A DNA stretch of 64,000 nt, taken from NCBI GenBank assembly GCA_964017235.1, contig OZ024935.1, positions 34,761,596 through 34,825,595 on the forward strand, in the 5' to 3' direction. Positions 54,601 to 63,600 of this stretch are shown here, in pieces. The notes beneath the pieces were generated by a model. That model worked only from the letters and a program-made list of their open reading frames with translations. It did no database searches and was not told the DNA's origin. Position numbers and translations under genes: made by a program. The DNA comes from Sabellastarte sp. h YS-2021. Its lineage: Eukaryota > Annelida > Polychaeta > Sabellida > Sabellidae. Each line of letters begins with the position of its first letter. Within the stretch, counting starts at the first letter, position 1.

Positions 54601-57600
54601 GGTACTAATATCCAAGAAGTTCAGACCTTAGCAACAACTTAAAGGTGGCTGTCAAAAATATTCTTTCAAAAGTAGTTGTGCACATATCTCACCTTGTGGC
54701 CATATTTCACCTTGACTTTCCATTTTCCAAGGACAGGAAAGTCACTGAATGGGTATCTGGCCGTCAGAATTCCATAGTCATCGTAGGTGCCACTGAATGT
54801 ACTCACATCTGATGGGTCATACGTTTCCAGTATCACACGCTGGGGATTCTGTAAAAGCACAAGTAACGTGAAATACACCCCAACTAAACTCCTTTATTAA
54901 CCTCACCCCAGTGGTATGGTGTCTGTCAGTGTGTCTATAGCTATGAAAATATGGCACAACACGGAACATCAACTAGACCAAGGATGCATCTGTGGTTAGA
55001 TACAATATGTATTTTTCTCTATTTTTCATATACCATTAAAGAAGTAGCGCTTAGTACCCAGAGGGTCCAAAATTTGCCCAAAATTGCTCTATCTGTTTAG
55101 TTTTCGAAATAAACAACATTTTCCATTTTTAAAAAAACTCTAAAGATGGCAGCCAAAATTTTTCAAGTTTGGTCTATCTCTTACAGTCATCAAACACTAG
55201 GTGAATAACATTTTCACAAAAAACTGTAAATTCAATAGTATTAAACTTGCAAGTGATTTAGTCATTGGCAAATGTCTAAGTACCTATTATTTAGTTAGCT
55301 ATGGAGCTAGAGCCCTAAAAATTTGCCATGACACAGATTATCATTGTCAAAATGTCAAAGTAGGTATTATTCAGCTACCTATGGAGCTACAGCCCTGAGA
55401 ATTAGCCATCATACAGAACATCAAAAACTAGGTGAACAACAGACTTTACTGAAAAGAAATCTCTTAATGCAAAAGTGTGGAATATACAAGTGATTTACTC
55501 ATTGTCAAAATGTCAAAGTAGCTATTTCTCAGTTAGCTATTAAGCTACGTCGCTGAAAATTTGCCATGACACAAAACATCCAAAAAGTAGGTGAACAACA
55601 AATTTCACAAAAAATCCTGTAAATTCAATAGTATTGAAGTTACAAGTGACTTATTCATTGGCAAAAATGTCAAAGAAGCTATTACTCAGTTAGCTATGGA
55701 GCTACAGCTGTGAACATTTGCCATCACAAAAAATCAATAAAGAGGTAAATAATGTGTGTCACAAAAAGACTCTAAATTCAATATTATTGAAGTTACAGCT
55801 GATTTACTCATTTACAAAATGTCAGAGTAGCTATTACTCAGTTAGCTATCAAGCTAGAGCTTCAAAAATATGCCAGGACACTCAACATCAAAAAGTATGT
55901 GAACAACATATTTAACCAAAACACTGTAACTAGTACACAGCTAACAGTTGCAAAGAAAAAAGCCATTCAGTTATGTTACTCAACATTAAATACATACAAT
56001 AGCTCTAACCCACATAGCTATTGAGGAAGACCTCTAAAGCAGGTACCATCTTTAAGGTACATAGAAAATAGCTTAACAATATATTTTGACAAAATGCTGT
56101 AAATACAGCCATTTTGGAGTTATATGCCATTTATTGAAAGTGGCTACTAGCATCAACACTCACTTAGCTGTGGACTACATCAGCAAAATCACAAAAAAAT
56201 TGAAGGACACAAGAAACTAAGCCAGAACAGGCAACCCCAGTCACAAAAGCTATTAAGTTAACAGCGTTGAAATTTCAAGTTATTAGCGCATTAGCAAAAT
56301 GTTAAAGTAGCTATTACTCTGTTAACTATGAAGCTACAGATCTGAAAATGTGCCATTACATAGAGAATCTATATGTGTCTAAATGGCATCTTTGGACAAA
56401 ACATTGTAGCTAACAGTTTCAAAGAAAAATGTCATTTACTCATTTTTGTCACTGTGAAAAGTAGAAAACAGCTATTACTTAGTTGTTGAAGTGGACTTCC
56501 AAAACACGTACCATCTTGTAGGTACAGAGAAAGTAGCTGATCATATAATTTTGTGAATGCTCTAAATGCAGCGGTATTGGAGTTATACACAATTTATTCA
56601 CAGTAGGTACTATCCCCACTATTCACTTAGCTACTGACATTTCCTGTACATTTCAAGCGTGAATTCTTGCTTTGCAGAATGAGGTCGAAATCCATAACAA
56701 GTAGGCTGGGGATATAATCATAGACTTATTCATAAAATTCGGAACTGATTTCTGTAATAGTGATGCTTTAATTAATGGGAGCCTATTTAAAAGAAAACAG
56801 TGGTAGCAGCAATTTCTTTTGTATAAACTATTATATGTGGGGTTATTTATTTGATATGCATACTAATTATTATGCACTTACCATGCAAACCAGGATGGAA
56901 ATTTCAGTATCATATTTAACAGAGGATTAGTTGATTTTTAACAATCTTTAGCATCTCAAGCTGGGGCTTTAATAATACTGAAAGTCAATGTCAGGCCTCA
57001 ACTGGTAGAGGACATGGATTTTCTGACAATAATGTTTAAAAATAATTGTAGAGAAACTGGTTAGTGGGCACTTCAATATAGAACAAAATGGCCCTCTTCA
57101 TTATTGTCCTCTCATATTTACCAGTTTGATGGGAAGCATATGAATGTGATAGATGCGTATATTACTTTCTTCTTCACATAAGTTTACTAGTTTTTCGCTG
57201 TGACAACACAATTTGATGTAGGTCATATATAGTTCTACATTGGTCCGACATAGAAAAAGTGTCATTACATACATTGTACTTTAAATGTAACAATGGTGTG
57301 AATGACCTTGTTGAAGCCAAAGGGGAGTGCACATCCGGCCTACATTGCACAATGTTGGCTTTTAAACCATCATAGAGGCTTTAAAACAGACCCTAATTTG
57401 TGGTTGTATGTGGTATTTCCGTGTCATTGGAGCTTCTTGAAATGGAGATTGTTTTTCATTTTCTTCTTTTCTAACTCTTTTGCAGAATACTAATCTAAAT
57501 TTTAGTGTAAATGTTAAATAAGATTAACTTTCTAAATGTGGCATTAATTACATCTTCTTTAAAACACTAAAGTGTGTCACTATGGTCACAAAATATTGTC

Positions 57601-60600
57601 CACTCTAACTGAAACTTTTCTCTTATCTTCGGGTTTGCTTTATTTTCATTTTCAAGGGTCATTTTGTGTTAAAATAGACAACAGAGAAGCATCTTTTAGC
57701 TACTGATAACTATATAACATGGAAACTCCACAGTAAATGTTCCGACAGAGGCATAATTATGTGTACTAATTTTCAGACCCCTGTTGTAAATTTTCACCGG
57801 GTATTCCCATGATGTTGTAGGAGGAGAGAAATTATTTTTTGGTTCTGCTGGGAGCCGATCCCACCAACTTTGGATTACACACAGGAAAAAAAGCTCTTTA
57901 ACCAGCAGTGCTAAAGGGAAATCCCTAGTAGCTCAGGTATTATAGAACTGATATACATGAGGGTATTACATAAAACCCCCTCAAAGAAAGACCGGTCCTC
58001 AGGTCTTGCATAACTACATTATTACACTTCAACTCACTTGGTTGTGAGAGGGAAGGATCTTATAAGTATCCACCATGTTGTGGGAGGAGAGGAGTTATTG
58101 ATTGGTTCTGCTGGGAGTCAATCCCACGGACTTTGAATTACACACAGAAGTAAATGCAAGTCTAGCTCTTTAACCAGCTGAGGTTAAGGGAAATCCCCAG
58201 AAGCCCAGGTATTAGTAGAACTGATATACATGAGGCTATTACAATGGTCATATGCTAAGCTCACAAATATACCCACTTACCAAACATGATTGAAATCCAT
58301 GGTTATTTTCTAATTTAAGTCACTACAGCAGTAAGCTTAAAGTCACTAAGTTTACATTTACTCTATTTGATTTGTTTATTTGGGGTTTAACGTCGCTTTC
58401 AACACTGTACAGGTCATATCACGACGGGTAGTTGGAAGGGCAGAGGAAACCAGTACATAGAGTTCGCTAGGGTTGTGTACTGTAAACTGCCGACCAACGG
58501 CAAGCAACTACCAGCTTTCCCACTTACGGCCATGACGGGGATCGATCCCCGGCCGCAGAGGTGGGAGGCGAGAGTGTTACCACTCTGCCACCGTGGCCCC
58601 CTTTACTCTATTTGAATATATTATAATGTGGACATCTGAATGAGGCCTAAGTGCATCCACATGTCAAATTTATATATGTATATATGGCGTCCATCAAGTG
58701 GTTTCGGAATACTAGACATTTCAGTACTAACTTTAAAAAACTTTAATTATTTTATGTTAAGTACACACAGGTAATCATAAAATGAACATCGTTCTGCAGT
58801 CAAGGTACACTCACATCCCATATATAAATGATATCCGTCAAAAACTTTTCATAATATCAATAACTTTATTGCAGTAAACAATTCATTGTAGATTTTGGAT
58901 GTATTTCTGGGCTTGTCAATACAGGCAAGAACACTGTCAGAGCCAAACCTCCGCCAAGGCACATTAAAAATAAGTAAATGGGAAATTCTGGATTAATTTT
59001 ATATCCAAGTGGTGATCCAGATCAGTCTTAAAATTATTAGTGCTGTAAGTTGGCGAAGTTCTGGACAGTACTACTAGTACAGAAAAACGATCTTGAAAAT
59101 AATATTCCCTTCGTGGAGGGAATAACACAAATTTATTTGGACCAGTTTAAATGTACTGAGAAAAATTAATCGATTACAAATGAACATTCACAAAGTTGCA
59201 CTAAATTTGATCTATGAAGATTAACTTTACAGTGGAGTTAGAAAAAAAGTGCTAGCATTCCCAGCTTGTGTGATACTATAACATGGGTCTATCAGAAAAA
59301 CCCTTTATATTTAATGTCATTATGTACCAGATAGTATTCTACGCATCAACATCTTTGTCAATCTAAACATGTTGTGAAATACATATTACAAAAACAAGAC
59401 AGAGATTCATTTACCAAATGTTGACGACAATATATGTCCAACATTCTTATGGTGTGTTTCTGATAGTTATTGTATTTCTAATCGAGAGAATGCTTTCACA
59501 TCTCTGTGCCTTTTCCATGTCTATTATATTGTATATTTAAGTGTCTCTCACATGACCTCTCCTGTGGTCTGTCTGGGGCAATGGTAAACGCACTTGACTA
59601 CCATTTTCTGATGGGGAAATCCTCTAGGTTGTTTTGAAATAATAACTACTAGAGTTGTAGCCTTCAAATCACTATAATTCAATAATCTTTGTGACTTTAA
59701 GGTTACCATCAGGTGGAAAAAAGTAAACCAAGAAAATCAAGTAAATCCATGCCCACACACTCACAGACTGCATTTTATTCTCCACCCAGTCAGCTGACAG
59801 ACGATAACAATGAAAACAGTTCTTTTAAGCAAATATATTTTTAAAAAATTAACATTTGCATGCAATTAGATAGTTAAAGTCAAAACTGGTTTGCAATATG
59901 AACCCTCACCAGAAAACACACCCTCGCAGAAAGCATGAGGAACAAGAGCACTTGGAGAACGCATACCTCCGCCAAGTTACACAATTCCTGGACTATCATC
60001 TAAATCCACCCTAAAATTATCTGGCTATAACTTCCTTTAAAAAGCCTGGATCCAGATATTCTAGACAGCGATCCAGATCACTCCCAAAATCTAATCACTT
60101 GTTCCTTGTCCCATTTAGGACATTTCCTGAAAATTTTATCAAAATTCATCCATAACTTTTTGAGTTATTTGTCTTTAAAAATTACATTTCATGGATTCAG
60201 ATAGTGATCCAGATCACTCCCAATATTTAATCATTTCTTTCTTTTACCTTTTCAAACATATCCTGAAAATTTCATCAAAATCCGTCCAAAAGTTTTTGAG
60301 TTATGCTGTTCACAAACGCACAAATTCTCAAACCCACAAACAAACCCAGGCGAAAACATAACCTTCTTGGCGGAGGTAATTATGTGAATGTACCACCCGA
60401 CCTATGAATCACAATTGTCACATAAATATTGTGGTGATCCGGGATTGCGGGGTAGCGATCAGCAGTTTAGCAGTCACTGAAGATAGGGGACCAGCCCATA
60501 AAATGAGAGAACAGGAATTATGCACTCTTTGGTTTGAATTCAAGAAGACAACAAGTGTTATACACAAATAGTCACATAATTCGATCGAAGGGACGTCTGG

Positions 60601-63600
60601 GCCATGTTTTCATAACATAGTCCAGGTATTTACAGAGCATCTACACAACTACTGTGTACATATGGTTGCAAGTCCTGTTATAAAGCAGGTTAAGTGGCAG
60701 TTTTACTTTAATATATAAGTATAGGTTAATGACCATATATTTAATTATATGAACATAATATTTAAAGAAACATAGTATTTTGGTTATATTTATTCTGGTA
60801 TATGTCTTTCACAAAGTTCAAAGCTTTACATCTCGTTGAACAGCCAGGGTCATATTGGGACAGGTCCACAGCATTTGTAAGTTGTGGGAGTCGAACCCAC
60901 ACAGAGGTGACAGCCTGTGATTAGATGTCAAACTTGCTAACCACCAGACAGCCGTGGACCCGTGGACCTCTCGTCTTTCACAACAGATTGGCTTTTTATA
61001 CTACGATTTCAAACTAAGGGATAGTATTACATTCAAACATAGACATGTGGTAGAAGTTTGATGATAATGTATAATGTACTCACAATAATTACCACTTCCA
61101 ATGGTATCTTTTCTGGCTTGAGGTCAAGGTTCATTGTGAAAACACGGAACATGACTGCAATTTAAAAAATACAATGGGCTATACCGCTCTATAATTGCAA
61201 TCTGAATATACTAGGGGTGGGTCAGTACCATATTTTTCATTTTGGTACCCTGCCAATACAAAACTGTTCCGATTCTGAGATTCCAAAAACATTTTAGTAC
61301 ATCCAAAATCGAATAGGTACACTTAGGAGGAGTGAAACTTATGAAAACAAAACATGGCAGTTCCATTCCTAGAAATCGCTACAAAACTACTTAAACTTTG
61401 TCCAAATGTGTGACAAATTGAATAATTTTTTCCAGATTTAGATTGTGTTTTGAGTATATTTTATGCTTTCCCACAGTTACATGAGCTGATGGCGGTTGTA
61501 AAGTGTCATCATAATATATTACTAAAATCATCTTGATACTGAAATGCTGGTGGTACCAACCCCATCCCTAGAAAACATCATTATGAAAATTTCAATTTCT
61601 AAGTTGTACATACCCATCTGGCTTCAGTGGCGAACCCTTATAAAAGCCAAATATTTAAACTTGCCTTAATGATACTGTTTCCTATGATTTGCCCGGTAAA
61701 TAAAAAAGTGATTTTACTCTAACAAGATCTATATGATTTTGTGACTCCAACCTGAGAACATATCAACAAAATATTACAATACATTCATACCCCAATGGAA
61801 CAGTTTCTCAATAAATTGGAAGATACTATATATAATACATTTTTGACAGTCTTTTAACTTCGTATTTATTCAAACACAATATACACACCAATCATTGGTA
61901 AGCCAGTAATTTCAAATAATAGAGTAAATTAAAATACAGAAGTCACCTGATATTTAGTTCTACTAAAATGGAAGTATATTTTGACAAAATATTATCAAAG
62001 ATGCCAATACCTAACAAGTGTCAACTTTCTACACTTTACAGTTTCCAATATATAGCCTGAGCAAGATTTTAGAGGTCACCCAGCAGGCAATAGGATATCA
62101 AAAAGAAATCAAAAAGACACTGGGCAAGACATCAGAAACTGATGCTTATTTGAAATTCGAAATGACATCATATGTTAAATGTCAAACAGATCTTTAGTAG
62201 CCTAGTCTATTTGACATCTCCAAAAGCCATAAAAATGACATCTAGTAGCCGATATAAATTTGATATCAGCATAAGACATCAATATGATCGCCCAATTTGG
62301 ACTGACTTCATGTCTATATGACATCAGAAACTGACATCAATTTGATATACTGATATAAAAATCTGATTGACATCATTTCACAAGTGCTGAAACTAATTTT
62401 CAGTAATAAAAATATTGGTTAATAACATTTTGTTTTCACAGTTAATATCACATTACATTGCTTTAACTACCATTTGTGTACACTTACCTGACACAGCCTT
62501 AAGTGATTTCCATGTACTATAAAGATTATTCCATGGGAGAAAATAATTAATGTTCAGTGGGAACCAGTTCAAAAATTTATACCATTTGTAAAGATACAAA
62601 TTATGGGTACAAAAGTTTGAATATTAGAAGCCCTTTTTCTGAACTTTTATCTTTATTTATTCAATCTTTGGCTTGGTTGCAAACACTAAAGTATACATTT
62701 GTTTACAAAACAACATATTTCTTGTAAATTTTTGCTGTCACGCAGCATTTTAGTTACAGTTTTAAACATAATTGTTTTGTCTGTACCAAAACTTAATTAT
62801 TTTTGTCAAAGCAACATCACAGAGACTAGAGGCCAAGTTAGTAGGTTCAGCATCTAATCAAAGGTTGTCACCTCTGCCTAGGTTTGACCCTACTCATGTG
62901 AAAAAGCTGAGGGCCTGTCCTAATATGACCCTGGCTGGTGTACAGGATGATATTACATTTGTAATATTCCTAAAAATGATATAATTTTATAGAATACTGA
63001 TGTTAATCCGATCTCAAATGATATGATGATACTCCACTTGAAATGTTTTAACAAAGTGACATCATATTAATATCATTAAGATGTCAGAAACAATGCCCGA
63101 GTAGAATATCAGGTCACATCATATTATTCGAACATCATATTTTCATCATTTGACATGACTACAAAAAGTCATGTTGGGATGGTGTCAATTTTATGTCATT
63201 GAATAGGATAATACAATCACATTAGGTCTGGTTATCATTTTGTCATCTAGTTGATATTGTAGGTATGTTATTGACATAAAGTCATGTCATGTCACATAAA
63301 CTGGACATCAGATTTGTGTCAGATGACGTGACCACCTTAAATCATGTCCGAGTGATAGTTACTTGATGTCATATACTAACATGACCAAAACATGATGTCA
63401 AGAATTGGACCTGTGCCTGCTTTGCAAGGTCTCTACGACAAGGTCAAACAATGACATTGCAAACCTACACCCCCAACCAATGCCCAACCAAGCATGAAGT
63501 CCCACACCTCACGGTTTCTGACATACAACCCGGAAAAACTTTTTATTGTTACCCATAGGCATTGCCCACCAGCCCAGCCAGATGCCATGTGTGGGGTAAA

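Noticed and set aside
60889..60968. A possible functional tRNA gene
   Set aside because: The B box is good but the cloverleaf does not close, and the adjoining body recurs elsewhere, so it is a SINE head.
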